From the NCBI GenBank assembly GCA_023055505.1, contig JALIRH010000010.1, positions 3,535,501-3,599,500 of the forward strand: 64,000 nucleotides of DNA, in the 5' to 3' direction. The stretch comes from Callipepla californica brunnescens (taxonomy: Eukaryota > Chordata > Aves > Galliformes > Odontophoridae). Both the position numbers and the translations under genes were made by a program. Below are positions 38,690 to 51,854 of this stretch, in pieces. Position 1 is the stretch's first letter. Each line of letters starts with the position of its first letter. The notes beneath the pieces are model-generated. The model searched no databases and was not told where the DNA came from. It saw only the letters and a list, made by a program, of their open reading frames with translations.

Positions 38690-39236
38690 ATATGGGTAAG
38701 AATGAGCAGGAAAGTGATCATCCCTATGTACTCAGCTCTGGTGACACCATACTTCCAATACAACAATGTTCAGCTTTGGTCCCCTCACTACAAGAAAGAT
38801 ACTGAGCCCTGGAGCATGTTCAGAGAAGGGCAACAAAGCTGCAAGGGGTCTGGAGCACAAGTCTTATGAGGAATGGCTGAGGGGACTGGTTCTGTTCAGT
38901 CTGGAGAAGAGGATGCTCAGGAGACACCTTATTGCTCTTTACAGCTACCTGAAGGGACGTTGTGGCGAGGTGGGGATTGGCCACTTATCTCATGTGACTA
39001 GTGATAGGACTAGAGGGAATGGCCTCCAGTTGCACCAGGGAAAATTCAGGTAGGACTTTAGGAAATACTTCTCCAAGGGATTGGTCAGGCACTGGAACGG
39101 GCTGCCCAGGAAGGTAGTGGAGTGTTCATGAAATGTTTAGATGTTATACCGAGGGCCATGGTTTAGTGTGAGACATTGGTGGTATGTGGACAGTTAGACT
39201 GGATGATCTTGGAGGTCTTTTTCAATTTTTCTATGA
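38690..39236 (+). mobile_element. CR1 LINE, degenerate ORF2 3' part and 3' UTR
   Basis: The translated frames show scattered CR1 landmarks: [12 protein letters not shown], then in another frame [20 protein letters not shown] followed by [10 protein letters not shown] and [15 protein letters not shown]. Stops and frameshifts separate them, so the coding part is dead. The 3' UTR has GACAGTTAGACTGGATGATC and ends with TTTTTCTATGAACTG. It is older than the copy at 50879-51854 and in the opposite orientation, sense to PARD3B. The left boundary is approximate; similarity may extend to about 38655. Confidence 0.92.
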
Positions 39237-40745
39237 ACTGTTTGAGTAAAATCAGTGAATGGGAACATTATGCATTTTAAACATAATTCAGGCTTTCTGC
39301 TTCGTTGTTAACTATTCAACTAGCGATGATAAAGCAGTAGGCAAGTTTTATAGCTCTATCTCAAGATTTAGTAATTCTATAACGTAATTCAAATCCAAGA
39401 TTTTAATGCACATATTGGCAAGGAAAACCTTGTAGCACATCCACACCATAGATCTTTCTGCTTCTATGACTTCACTAGCTGCAGTACTGCATACTTGGTC
39501 TCATCATTACAAAACCAGCCTCTGCTGAATTTTACTAGAAGACTGGTCTACTTTCAAATAAGTTGTATGTTAAAACTATAAGGAACATAGTAGCAGAACA
39601 AATGGACTACAGAAATGTTGGTAGAAATGCACCTTGTTTTGTCCCCTGGTGCCTGAAAACAAATCCTGTATTTAAAATACAAATTGCTTTTCTAACAATT
39701 AACATTTCTAGAGTTCATTTAAACACAAACTTGATTTTACCTTTTCTAGATTAGATAAATAATCTTTGTTCAGATATTCAATCTGATTACTACGATTTAA
39801 AAGTTAGTTTGCTTAAACTTCAGTTTTCTTAAATGCTGACTACCTAAATATTTCAGAATCTGTCATACTAAGATGTATTTAAGATTTTTCATCCACCAAT
39901 TTTTTTTAGAGGCTGAGCTGTCCATTTTTGGACAATAGTGGAAGTGGTCAGAGTAATTGATTTCTGGGCTGGGTGTGACAGGATTAATGATCAAGTGCGT
40001 TTCAGCATCTTAGCAGCTGTGAAGCTTGCATGGTTTTGGAGGTTGGTTTTACATTCACGATATGCTTGGCACATCTCCAGAAAACAGAATACTGTTCCAA
40101 GATCTCAGCTGAGAAATATTTTTCAAAAGGAAGTACTATTTTCGGTTTATAGGAGTAGATCATCTCAGAGTTTTACGAAGGTTTTTTGTTTGTTTGTTAC
40201 TGCATAGGTAACAATATCTCACAGAATTCCAGGGACAAGAGTGACATAATTTTCTATTTTCTTGGATGCAGCTTTGTTCCAGACACTTTGACAAGATTTA
40301 CAGACGTGCAGAAATGTCAGATTTGATCACTACATGATTATGGATTGGCTTGTGCTACAAACCCAGTGACTCTGTCTCTGACAGGAAACATCAGATCTTA
40401 TGTAGGTGACCTGCAGAAACATAAGTCCATCATGCTCAGAGTAGGCTGTATTTGCCTCCTGTGCTTGCACATGCATTGTACAATTCTTTTGCCATGCAAC
40501 AAGTCTGACACATCCAGAATGTGTTAGAGCTAGTAGGCGTATGCAGACAGAGCACACAGCACTTATTCTCTAGTGCAGATGCTTCCCAAAAGGCTTGGAT
40601 ATGCTGCACATTGGTCCACAGCATAGATTTGCTTGACAACCTCTTATGGGCCACTGAGTTTCAGATTTGAACCTTAGAAAGTTAAAGTAAATTGAATATT
40701 TCTCCAGCCTAGCAATTCTTATTTTTTTTCCCTCCTTTTCTGATT

Positions 40746-40804
40746 TTCACTTCTCAGCACAGCTCTCTGTTCTGCTGTGTAGCTTCACTTCTCTGCACAG
40801 CTCT
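40746..40804. repeat. Tandem duplication, period 38 bp
   Basis: TTCACTTCTCAGCACAGCTCT at 40746 is repeated as TTCACTTCTCTGCACAGCTCT at 40784, with one mismatch. The spacer between them is CTG-rich. Confidence 0.75.
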
Positions 40805-42571
40805 GCATCCTCTGCTAAAACACTGACATCATTATCATCATTATTTTTTACTGCTTGTATTCCCTAGCAGTCCCAAGCAAGATGAAGATCTCATTGTGTT
40901 CCTTGCTGTTAGGGAAGCTTGTGCCTGACCCTGTGAACATACAGTTGAAGTAGCAGAGACAAAATCTGGCAGGAAAAAAAATGTGTCCCGGGGGTGGGAA
41001 TCTGATGTGCAGGCAGTGCAGCTGCTTGTCCAGGTTCCTAAAAAGTCCCTGTCAGGACAGGAATTTGTTCCAGACCTCAGCCCCAGGCCTTTCATTACAA
41101 AGGCAGGACTTCATTATATGACTGCTACTTCTGCAGGCTTCAAGTGGTTAAAGGGAATTTAGGATGTTAGGCATTCCTTGTTTAGTAATAGCTTTATCTG
41201 TGTCCAATTGAATATGAAGTCAGCACCTCCTCTGTGTTTCAGTTTTCTCCTTCTCTCTCCACCTTCCTCAACTTTTCCCTGTGCCACAGCAATGCAGTAA
41301 CACTGAAACTTTATCAGAGAAAGTCAGTACTTCATGGCACAGAGAGTGTAGATGGACTGACTTGATGTGTGATGCGGTTCTTTGAGGTGGTAGTTTGTCC
41401 TCCCTCACACAGGTCAAATGGTTCCTTGGACTGAGGCCCTATTTTAAATAAACTCATTATTTTGTTCATGCTTCAAAGAGTTTGGCTGTAGTAAAGCATG
41501 TACTCCAAAGGTCTAGAATCTGCCCATAAAAGGGAAAAGCAAATGCTATGTCTGCGGTTTATTTTGATCAAGCTGACTCAAATCTGTATTTTTAGTGTGT
41601 ACTGTGTAAATTACTCAGAATCTATCATTTTAACAACAAGATGTTCTCCACATTATTAAACACTGGAAGAGATCCCCTTTTTTCTTCCCTTCCAAACAAG
41701 ATTTGGGGTTGCCTTTAAGTTTTATAAAGTCTGAAATCACTATAAAACAAGCTAGAAAAATGTATTAGGCAATTGAGTTTTATATATAATAATTTGTTTG
41801 CCTTTCAAATGCAAATAAACTGACTATAAATTGAAATAAAAGTATTTTTTCCCTGTTTAGGATTATTTTACTGGAACAGTCCTGCTGAGACCGAAGTCTC
41901 TCTTCAGGCAGAGTTGAACATTTCCTTCACATCAGAATAAAATTTCACAAAATAAGACACCTTACTGAACGTGAGGTGATTTTAATAAGAGCATATGAGT
42001 TGGTGAATACGGAGGCACCCCATGTAGAAAAATTATACTCTTCATTTGTTCATTGGTGTACCGGTTCTGTTAATTGGTCTTGGTTTTCTACTCCATTATT
42101 GGAATTAATTGAGGAACTTTTTTAATAGTGTTGAGTTGTTGTGTGGAATGTTAGAGATACAGAATGAACATCTGGCCCTTGCTTTCTGAATGTCTGAACT
42201 GAATGCTTAAGTTACAGAGAATCTCAAATTTGGGTAAAATCAAATGGTTTCAGTTTTTGCATTAAAGACTGAGTTTCCTTTACTTTTCGGAAACCTTCCA
42301 GAAATAGAAGAGAGCTTTTCTTGCCTTATCAGCTCTAGGGCTTGCTGCCTGTTCCCATCGTTAAAAAAATCAATACATATGTTTTTGATATTTGGCAAAC
42401 AGATTTAATTTTGCAGCTGTGAGATCCCTGTATGAAGGGAATGCATCTTACGGAAATAAAAACATTTAGAGACCATTCCTATATGAGAGAATACTTGTGA
42501 GTGAAGCTCATTCCATCTCTTTCTGTTAGCATTTGCTCATTATATTTAATTACAAACAATTTGTATGTTAC

Positions 42572-42596
42572 TGGAAAATGAAAATGAAAATGAAAA
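42572..42596. repeat. (AAAATG)4 hexanucleotide repeat
   Basis: Four perfect AAAATG-phase units in AT-rich intron. Confidence 0.85.
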
Positions 42597-43000
42597 CAAT
42601 AGTTGCAGGCATGGTGGTGTGGTAAAGAAGCCAAATTGTTTTGAATCAGAAGCTGAAACTCAGAACAACAGAAGTATGATTTTTAAATGCGTGGTACATC
42701 TCAGGGTGCACTTGTAATACGTGCAAATTGTTACCACCCCCACGTAGTTTTTGTGCCTGTGTTATAGCCTTGCAAGGTCTGGAAATATTATTAGGGCTGT
42801 TTATCATAATGATTTCTGTTAAAATGTTGGTAATTGCTCTTCTCACCATTCAGCTCTGTGCTAAACCATGTGTTTTTAGGGCTCCTGAGTTTCTGGATCA
42901 TTATTTATAAAGGGTTAATCCAACAAGGCGTATCTGTCCATTGAGAATGCCTGACTTTGCAACACAGCTAGGTCCTGTGGTTTAGGCAAAATAAAGCGTT

Positions 43001-43200
43001 GGATGTGATCCCAGTTTTAATACTCCCAATTTATTATAACCATTGAACCCTGATCAGATCACGGATTGGATTGGATCCCAGTTTTTTAAATGTCCCAATT
43101 TATTGCTGGCTTGCAACCCTGATAAGAATACATATTTGATTAAAGCTTCAGTTTTCAAAAATTCCAGTTAATTACTTTTAGATTCTTATTAGATCATAGC
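43001..43200. repeat. Degenerate tandem array, unit about 62-70 bp, three copies
   Basis: Copies begin near 43001, 43068 and 43140. Copies one and two share GATCCCAGTTTT, then T(A/G)(C/T)TCCCAATTTATT, then AACCCTGAT(C/A)AGA. Copy three is further diverged, keeping TTCAGTTTTCAAAAATTCC and TTATTAGATCA. There is no recognised transposon. The core TCCCAATTT...CTGGC also appears in the array at 37728-38140. Confidence 0.66.
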
Positions 43201-46110
43201 TGTGTAGTATGGTATGTTGAAGTTATGAAAAAGTTAGTGGATGATGTTGCACAGGTCAAGGTCATAGTTTCATTTTGTGCTGACAGTATGAAGTTATCAG
43301 ATTTCTGTTTATTACTGTGGCAACACTTGCACCGGACAGGGGGACAGATTAATCCCAACCTCATTGATTCTGAATGATTCTCATTTTAGATCTGCTGCTG
43401 CTCTGCATACCAGAATGTGTAATAAAAACCTACCACTGAACACTGAGAGGCTGATGCGAGGTTATGAATAGCTGAGGTAGATGACTCTCACCTGCCTCTG
43501 ACAGGTTGCAGTGTGGCATTTAGAACCAAATAGAGATTTGAGGTTTCTTTTCTTGGCTAATCTACTGCTGGAGGACATTTGTCTGAAAACATTAGCCTGA
43601 GTGTTGATCCCAGACTGTCCTATATCAAGTACATTAAGAAGTGAGGACTGCAAAATGGCACATGAAATCGGTCCTTTTCTTCAACTGCCACAGTACTATT
43701 CCAGGTATTGGAAACTGCTGGAAATAGCACTTCCAATGTCAAAGCTGTGCCCTCTGAGTAACACCAAGTCTCATCCCTTCACTGGGGCACTGCTTTCACT
43801 TTGCTTCAGAGACCATGTCCCACCAGCTGTGCCCACCTAATGCAAGGCTCAGGGCAGCCCAGCAGTAGCAGCCTGCCTCGCTTCAGCATACTCATACCAG
43901 TGTGGTGCTTTTCTGTATGGATGGGGTGTGATGGCTCAATGCTTTTAAACATGATCCTAGGAAACGGAGATAGGGCTGTTTGAAATACCGTAAGTGCTGT
44001 GAAACTGGCCTGTGTACTATCCAGCCTGGGTAATGGAGGGGTTTTTGGTGGGCAGACCGCTCTGGCCTAGGGATATCTGTGATGCAGTACAGAATGTAGG
44101 TCAGCTCTTGGCCTACCCCAAAATCAATAAGGGCTTAAGAATGACTTGGAAGTTGCATTTCATGCCTTTCTTTCTATTTGTGATTTATTACAGTCTATCA
44201 TAAGTCTTTGGTAAGCACTTTGAAGTAATGCCACAGCACAGAATTCCTATTCTCGGTCTCCCTTACTAGCACGAAAAAAAATGAGATTACAACTCGTAGG
44301 GATGGAGAGGCAGACAGGAAATCAGTTTGGATGTGTATAGCAAACAAACCAAAATTACTTAAGATCTTGAAGATTTCTCTGCTGGGTCTAAACTGGGGTT
44401 TGCTTTCTAGTACAAGGCTATCAATTAGAAACAACCTGTGAAGCCAAGACTGCCAGGCAGGGAATATTCCTCTTCTTAAACAGAGATTCTGTTCAGTGGA
44501 TTCCAGGTTTGGTGTTTTAAGTACAGAACAAAGAAATGTAGGTGCTATATGCTGTTTTGTGGAGCTAGGTTTCCTCTTTTTACTACTAAAATTTAATTCA
44601 AAAGAAAGCAGGTTGTGCAAACTCATGAGGTCTTGTTGAAGGCAGAGGCCTGAGGACTCAGAAGGTGCTGGTCATCTCTCTGGGTCTATTCTCAGCTATG
44701 TCACTGCACATGGTTGTGGATGCTCGGTTTTCATGGTATATCAAATCAACAGTTTGTCTCCCATGAGCATTACAGTGCCTTACCGTTATAATGGTATTTT
44801 TCTTAACGCTAGTGTTAGCAGTTCTCAAGGTTTTTGACTGATACCTACTTCAGCAATTGCTGGGCCTGAGCTAGTCAAGGTAAATGGATAAATTCACAAA
44901 TTGATGTGTCTCACTCTATCTCCCCCATTGTTTTTCTGAGACTATAATGCTTGTTGCTTATCTGGGGAATGTCTCTGAAATAATTTTTGTGATGTCTTGG
45001 TCATGGAGGTAACTTGAGTTAGTAACTTGGAGGTAGCTTTGAGTACAATTGGTATTGTTTCCTTCCCTGACTTTACTTATATTTTGGTCATCGGAAACAA
45101 AGTAAAGTCTTGCTTTCTAGTAAAAATCTGCATTTTTTTAATTCTGTTTTCATGATCGTTAAAATGGACAGGAAGCAAACAGAATGGAAACATGATTCAA
45201 GGAAATCTCTTAAAAAGAAAACGAATTACTGTAAGATAAATCCATCTGCAATATTCTTGGTTATTATCTTGGTTAAAACACAGAAAGTATTCCACATCTG
45301 TCTTCCCTACCTCATTCTCTCCTATATTTTAAGTACATTATGTTGTTACAGTATTAAAATTTAATCAATTAATTTAAAAATCCATTTTTTTCCCCAAAGG
45401 TAGTAAGGGAATGTAATCCCTTGAGATGCATTTCTTACACCTCTTCAGCATGTTGAAACTTAATGTAGCCTCATATGCATTTCTGCTTGGCTTTTGATTA
45501 CTGGGGAAAAAAGAACATGACACAGATTTAAAGCCAGCTGGCTTAGGTGTCAGTAGTGGTGTGTGGCTTAGTGATTTGTATGGTTGAAGCTGAACTCTCT
45601 GCCAGTCCCTGCGTCATCACATTCTCCTTATGAGTTAATTTTATACACTAGATTTAAGCGCATCAGGACATACTGCAATCCCATGTCCCAAGTTATTCGA
45701 GGGACACAAATAAGCATTGATCCCACAAAGTGGTAGGCTATATGCAGGTGACTCAGTTCAGAACAGAAGGTAGTAGGTAGGTTCTGGGGTTGGAAAACGT
45801 GAATCTGCATTGAAATTCATTATATGTGAGAGACATTTTATTGGAACCCAGTGTTGCACTATGACTAGTGTTTGACAAGCAGAGTACTTGCATAGCAAAG
45901 ACCCCAAAGTCCTTCCTTGGGTATGATGTAAAAAATGACTGATCTATTTTGTTTTTACTGAGAAGTACAAATTACACCAGCCTGAGAATTCCTTTAAATC
46001 AGTGTAGAGAACTAGATCTGCAACTTACTTATGGTCTGCAAAGTTCCTGCAGATGTAAGACCAGCTTAAAAGACGAGCTTGACCTTTCTGAAGCAGGACA
46101 TCCTGTTAAG

Positions 46111-46192
46111 AAACTGAACAACCTGGTCTGTGCAGTCAACCTTGCTTTCAGCAGGAGGTTGAGGAGGGAGACCTTCAGAGTGTTCCCTCTAC
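46111..46192 (+). mobile_element. Possible ancient CR1 fragment
   Basis: The order GCTTTCAGCAGGAGGTTGAG, GAGACCTTCAGAG and TTCCCTCTACC resembles the AGCAGGAGGTTGGACTAGATGAC - CCTCAGAGGTCCCTT region of older CR1 subfamilies, but key words are broken and there is no tail. This is a weak call by eye; a repeat-library search would settle it. Confidence 0.33.
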
Positions 46193-49100
46193 CCTTTTTT
46201 TTTTAATGGCACTTAAGAAAATAGCGCAGAATAGTTACAAGTAGAGAAAATTACATAAATAAAATGCAGTGTTTAATATACATGAGGTGGTTATCTGGTT
46301 TTAGTAATCATTTCACCAAATATGGAACTAATGTGGACAAAAGTGAGCTTCTGAAACTTCCTCAGATTTAACAGCAAAGGTAAAGTCCTGCTCTCATTGA
46401 AGTTCACGGGCAGAAATGCACTGACCTCATTAGAGCCAAGATTTTCTTTAGGGGGCGGGATCCTGTGTGAGTTGGTAATCATGCCCTGTCACCACAGAGA
46501 TAAATGGAAGAACATTAAGATATCTGTCTACTCTCTCCAAAGGTCACACTTGGTCATCAGTAAGATCCTGATTTTGTAATATGAAAGGGCTACATTTCTT
46601 CTTCAACATTTCATAAACTACGTATTTATCTCCCTCACAGTTTTGTTGTTTTTTTGTTTGTTTGTTTAAAACCCTCCAAGGGCAGCTTTTTTGGTCAATT
46701 CAGCTTTAGATGGGAGGTGTAGGATAGTTCTGAGCGGGCAATGTTTTAACTCAGGTGGTTTGAACACTGGACATGGTAATGCTTGTTGCAAGGTCTGTCT
46801 GTTCTTACAGAGTTGGTCTCTTACTCCTTTGAATTTATGAGATGCTTTTTTTCATTTCAGAGGCTGTTTCTGTCCTTATGTACAATTACTAATACTAATT
46901 ATGAAGGAGAGGTTGTTAAATCCAACACAGTAGAATAAGATAGAAAGGAAGGAACACTTGCATAGCTTAAGAGGATGATGTTTTTGACAAATTTGCCACC
47001 AGCAGAATGCCCTGAAAGATAATGCTGAGTTAGATATTGTTTGAGTCTTGATAAGTCCAGCATCAGATGTCCTCAATTTACTGACAAGAGGTGGATTTTT
47101 ATTTTATTTGGTTTTATTTAGCTCTAAGACTTGCCTGCCTCTAAAGTTTTCCTAGATTATGATTAAAAAATACAAATGAGTCTTTTCCTGATAAAAGATG
47201 CAGGTTTGAATCAGACTGTTAAAGTCATTATGTCTGTCATCATGTCATCATGTCTGTCTGAAAAAAGATTATGAAATTAAAAACAATTAAAAGCACTGTA
47301 CTGAAATTATTTCCTCAGATATTCATGTAAAATATATCCATTCCCATCTGTGATTATGGTTTATGAATATCTGAAGGCAGGATGAATTCAGTCCACTATT
47401 ATGTAAATGAATGAAAATACAGTATTTTAGTTACCAAAATATATTTTGCTAGCAGCTAGAAAGAAATTAATATATTAAACCCAATGGAAATCCAAGTGAC
47501 CTCCTGCAGAAATAGGTTGCTTTCCTCTAGACAACCCATTACTCAATATATGTATGAATTAGGTAAATGAGAGACAAAAGCAGAAATGTTATGTAAAATC
47601 ACAGTTGAAGTATTAAGATACTAAATCAGATGTAAATTGAGTAATCATTGCTGTATGTAGATCTCAAGGGGTAGTCACATGAACAGGGAAAAAAGAAGTA
47701 GAGCAGCTTTTATTCTGCCGCTCACAATGAACAACCAAATGAGTGAAAAAAATGTTTAATATCTCAGTGATTTTGAAATGCTTAAAGACCAGGTCCTTTT
47801 TAAAAGAGTTTAGGTACACCTTGGACAGTTTGTATGCACACTCATTACCTGCTCCTCTTTTTGTGAACAGAATAGAAACTGTCCAAAAAGACCTATGGCT
47901 CCTTCCATGTTTCTGTTGCATGTTTTATCTGTAGTTGTTACTCTTCCTTCCCTCCCAGGAGTATCATTTTACTTAGCCAGCAACTTGCTTATTCATGTAT
48001 GTATTTCCTCTTCCCCAAAGTCTTTTCCTTTGAATCTGACAAGAAATGTTACAGTATTCCTCTGAAGTATTAAATGAGGTTTCTGAACCACTCGGTATTT
48101 TGCTGTTGCAAAATATGCTGTTTGGTCAGCAAGTGTATTTTCTGTCCCTTTGTGGTGTTTGAATACTTAGATTAGCACCTTTGGGCACAAACCATGTCAT
48201 TCGTTGTGTTCTGTTCTGCTCAGGACTAAGCACATAGTCAGTGCATGGTTTATTTAAAGAAAAAAAAAAAAGTTCTATCACCTTTATGCTATCTGTGAGA
48301 AGTCAGAAGAAAATAGTGTATTGCTGCCTTCTTGGGTTCCTTGAACAAGTTCATAGCTGTCAGTAGACTCTGAGCACTCTCTCTGCCCTCAAACATAAGG
48401 GCAACCTTTCTGCAGCAGCATAGGTTATTTTTTTACAGGGGCTTACTGACAGCATTGGGTTTGCATGCTGCCAGTTGTGCTAATCAATTTTTTACTTGAG
48501 ATATAAACAGAAAATAGTCCGTTTCTAGCCACAGGGGGTGGGGACGACCCTTCATCTGTTAAATAGAAATCACTTAGGTATTTCATACTTGTATTAAACC
48601 ATGGATAAACCTGAAGCTGTAACAGTTTAGCAGAAAGTATTGGAAAAGCTGCAGGTACTTTAGTAAATAATGATCAAAAAAAGAACTGAAAGATCACTAC
48701 TGAGACTGTATGAGGCATCTGGAAATGACAAATGTACCTAGTTCTAAAGGGACTCTGTCCTATTACTTGTTTCCTGAAAGCATGTTCACAGCAGGACTCA
48801 TACCACCAGTCATGAAGATCGTGGGCTGGAGCAAGTTTCAGATGACACCTGCCTTTTTTTCCCCAACCAAAGGTGTTCTGATGTGAGCTGCCACCTTGCA
48901 GCAGTCCGGGTAAAATCCCATGGTATCTCCTGAGCCAGGCTTCCCACCTCACATTCTGATACTGTGGTCAGATGCAGTGCACCTTGGTGCCAGTGAGTAG
49001 CTTTCCATGTCTCTGCAGGGTGACAGACGCCTGATCCTTGCTTGGCAGCCCATCTCCAAGGTGGTAGCTTGTTAGGAGGGAACCAGGTGCAAAGCTCAAT

Positions 49101-49400
49101 CTGAGTTAGGGCTGGTCCTCCAGAGCTGCAGGCTGGGTTGCACCCCCTGTCTCCCTAGTTGTTCCTAATTGAAGGTAGTCTTTGGTTTCCATAGTTTCTA
49201 TGACCCTGGCCTTCTTTGGGCTACTGTGCTAGTCACGCTAAGTCCTGCAAATTAATTTTCCTGAATGCTTTTTCCACATTGGTTTTAGAAACTTCCTGGT
49301 GGGCTAAGAGATGAGGAATGTCTGCCATGACTTTCCCTAGTCCTCTCATTCCATTTTTGAAAGCGTTCTTGGATGTTCTCCTTAAGCATCTAATACTCAG

Positions 49401-49475
49401 CACATATATATATGTATAGATAGATATTTTATTTATTATTATTATTTAATATTTATTTATTTATTTTTATGTATG
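49401..49475. repeat. AT-rich simple-repeat block
   Basis: An (AT)n segment passes into TAGA units, then TTA and TTTA units. All are AT-only or nearly so over about 75 bases. Confidence 0.85.
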
Positions 49476-50878
49476 TTTTCTTGAGGTGGTCTCTGTCCCT
49501 TCCAGCAGCTGCTTCCCTCTGCGTGATCTGATGGCTTGTAAGCCAGATTTTGCCTCTCAGTATCTCTGTCACTGATTTCAGGCTAAAGCGCTTTACCTTT
49601 TGTTTGTCACAGGCAGCGAATACATATGTGGTCATTGACAGTAGCTCAGCAGAAACACAATAACTTGTTAAGCCACAGTAACTCAATGGTGTGTCTGAGC
49701 TCTGAGCGCAGCTGGAAGGAGCTGCTTGCTGCTTGGGCTCTTAACCCTTTTATGGCTGTTGCACTCTGGGCGTGTGTGTACTTTGATGTGATAACACATG
49801 ATAAATCTGTGTATGTGGTCTCTGTGGGTATGTCAGATAGAAAGATTCAAAGTAAATGCAAGCATTTTCTTGATTTCTAGTTCTGGGAGTGTGCTATCAA
49901 ATGTTATGTGAATGCTTTCAGAATACCATGTCCCACTTTCAGGAGCACATGAGTCTTATAGAATCCTCTCTTCGTTTGAATCCTAAAAGTAGGATGCAGC
50001 TTATTCTGAAAGTGTAGACTATCATTTTATTGAGGTTATATGTTTCATCACGTTATAGTTTTTTGCTGAAATGATTTGTTTTAGAGAAAGTGATAGTGGG
50101 TGTCAAAAGCAACAAAAAAAAAAATAATAAAGATAGGATGTGTGTTGAATGCTGTTGAGGAAAAGGTGGGTCACAGGAAATAAAGGGGCACTGTTCGATG
50201 CAGCACTTCTGTTGCTTATTCTCTGTCTGCTTGTGTGCGAAGGTTATGTTTTACAGAAACACAGCTAAGGGAAGTTGATGTAGTTGTCATGCCATGATTT
50301 AACTGGAGAGCATGGTGTTCAGGTGGCGGAAGAGAGCAGGCAGGATTGATATGGAATACCCAAAAGGAAATACATTTAACTTCCCTTCATTCTGAGAGGC
50401 ACTTTTTCCCATTCCCTCATCAGGAAGTTTGTAGAAACTTCATGCTACACTAAATTGCTCAGATGGTGACCTGTGCCTCTCCTCATCTCTAGTTTCACTG
50501 CCAGTATCGTGGTGCTGAGTGACATTTTATCTTTTGTCACAAATTTGATCCAGTTGTTTTACCAGACCCATCCTGTGCTTCAGGTCTTTTACTCTCTTAC
50601 GGTTGTTGTTCTTAATAACTGTAAGCTGATTGCTATGATAATTGTGTTTATTGAGAAGAATTTTCTTTGGTTTTGTGCGGGGAAGTAAAGACAATGCTTT
50701 TTCAGATAGGAAGATGGGTGCAATGTGAAAGATATAGAGTGGGATACAGCAGAAGCCTGCTTAACAGGACTGGCAGAGCTTCATGGGAGTGATAGAAGAA
50801 ACACCACATCAATATTTTTTTGTATCTCAATGCAGAATTCCTTTGAATCTACTGGGATGTGCTGTAGAAAAGGTTTTC

Positions 50879-51854
50879 ATAGATTCATAGATTCATAGAT
50901 ACATTAGGTTGGAAAGGACCTACAAGATCATCTAGTCCAACCTTCCTCACACCACCATCCCTACCCACCAAGCTACTAAATCAAATCCCTCAGCACCTCA
51001 TCTAAACGCTTCTTGAACAGTGCTAGGGACGGTGCCTCAACCACCTCCCTAGGCAGGCCATTCCAGTGCCGGACCACTCTCTCAGAGAAAAAATTTTTCC
51101 TCAAGTCTAATCTAAATCTTCCCCGGCACAACTTGTGGCCATTCCCTCTCGTCCTGTCGTTAGTTACCTGGGAGAAGAGGCCGACCCCCTCCTTACCACA
51201 GCCTCCCTTCAGGAAGTGGTAGAGTGCAATGAGGTCTCCTCTGAGCCTCCTTTTCCCCAAACTAAACAATCCCAGCTCCTTCAGCCGCTCCTCGTAAGAC
51301 CTGTGCTCCAGACCCCTCACCAGTTTTGTTGCCCTTCTCTGAACACGCTCCAGCGCCTCGATGTCTCTCTTGTAGTGAGGGGCCCAAAACTGAACACAGT
51401 ACTCGAGGTGCGGCCGCACCAGAGCTGAGTACAGGGGGATGATCACCTCCCTGCTCCTGCTGGCCACACTATTCCTAATACAGGCCAGGATGCCATTGGC
51501 CTTCTTGGCCACCTGGGCACACTGCCGGCTCATGCTGAGCCGAGTATCAACCAACACCCCCAGGTCCTTTTCCTCTATACACTCCTCAAGCCATTCTGCC
51601 CCAAGCCTATAGCATTGCATGGGGTTATTGTGGCCAAAGTGCAAGACCCGGCACTTGGCCTTATTGAACCTCATCCCATTGACCTCAGCCCAACTGTCTA
51701 GCCTATCCAGATCCCGCTGAAGGGCCTCCCTACCCTCAGGCAGATCAACACATCCTCCCAACTTGGTGTCATCCGCAAACTTACTGAGGGTACACTCAAT
51801 CCCCTCATCCAGGTCATCAATAAAGATATTAAACAAGACGGGCCCCAATACAAG
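50879..51854 (-). mobile_element. CR1 LINE, 5'-truncated, with open reverse-transcriptase C-terminal frame
   Basis: This is a non-LTR retrotransposon of the CR1 clade inserted antisense to PARD3B. From its 5' end (51854) it reads (V)[16 protein letters not shown], then the catalytic FADDTKL motif of the reverse-transcriptase palm. The thumb/C-terminal region follows, with landmarks [46 protein letters not shown] and [14 protein letters not shown], and a stop at 50976. All 290 codons are open. A short 3' UTR and about three units of a TTCATAGA-type tail (in plus-strand reading) end at 50879. Only the last third or so of ORF2 is present; the endonuclease and the upstream palm motifs are missing, so it cannot be autonomous. 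The intact frame suggests a relatively recent insertion. The 3' 110 bases differ from the copy at 928-1066 at about three positions by my count. Confidence 0.95.
50976..51853 (-). pseudogene. Truncated CR1 ORF2 (reverse transcriptase C-terminal fragment)
   Basis: This is the open frame inside the CR1 copy. It lacks the N-terminal endonuclease and most of the fingers/palm of the polymerase, keeping only the motif around FADD and everything downstream of it. A Met codon is created near the truncation point in the annotated frame, but the authentic protein would start far upstream, so this is a remnant and not a functional gene. No frameshift or premature stop was seen in the retained part. Transcription of PARD3B would produce its antisense. 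Confidence 0.9.

Noticed and set aside
38609..39053. Two plus-strand open frames that look like gene fragments
   Set aside because: They are pieces of the decayed CR1 ORF2 in different frames, not a host gene.
44198..44626. A 142-codon open frame on the minus strand, the longest outside CR1
   Set aside because: No recognisable domain, ordinary AT-rich composition, no splice context and no neighbouring exon. A 64-kb window gives frames of this length by chance.
51013..51428. Plus-strand open frames inside the CR1 copy
   Set aside because: These are shadows of the minus-strand reverse-transcriptase frame.
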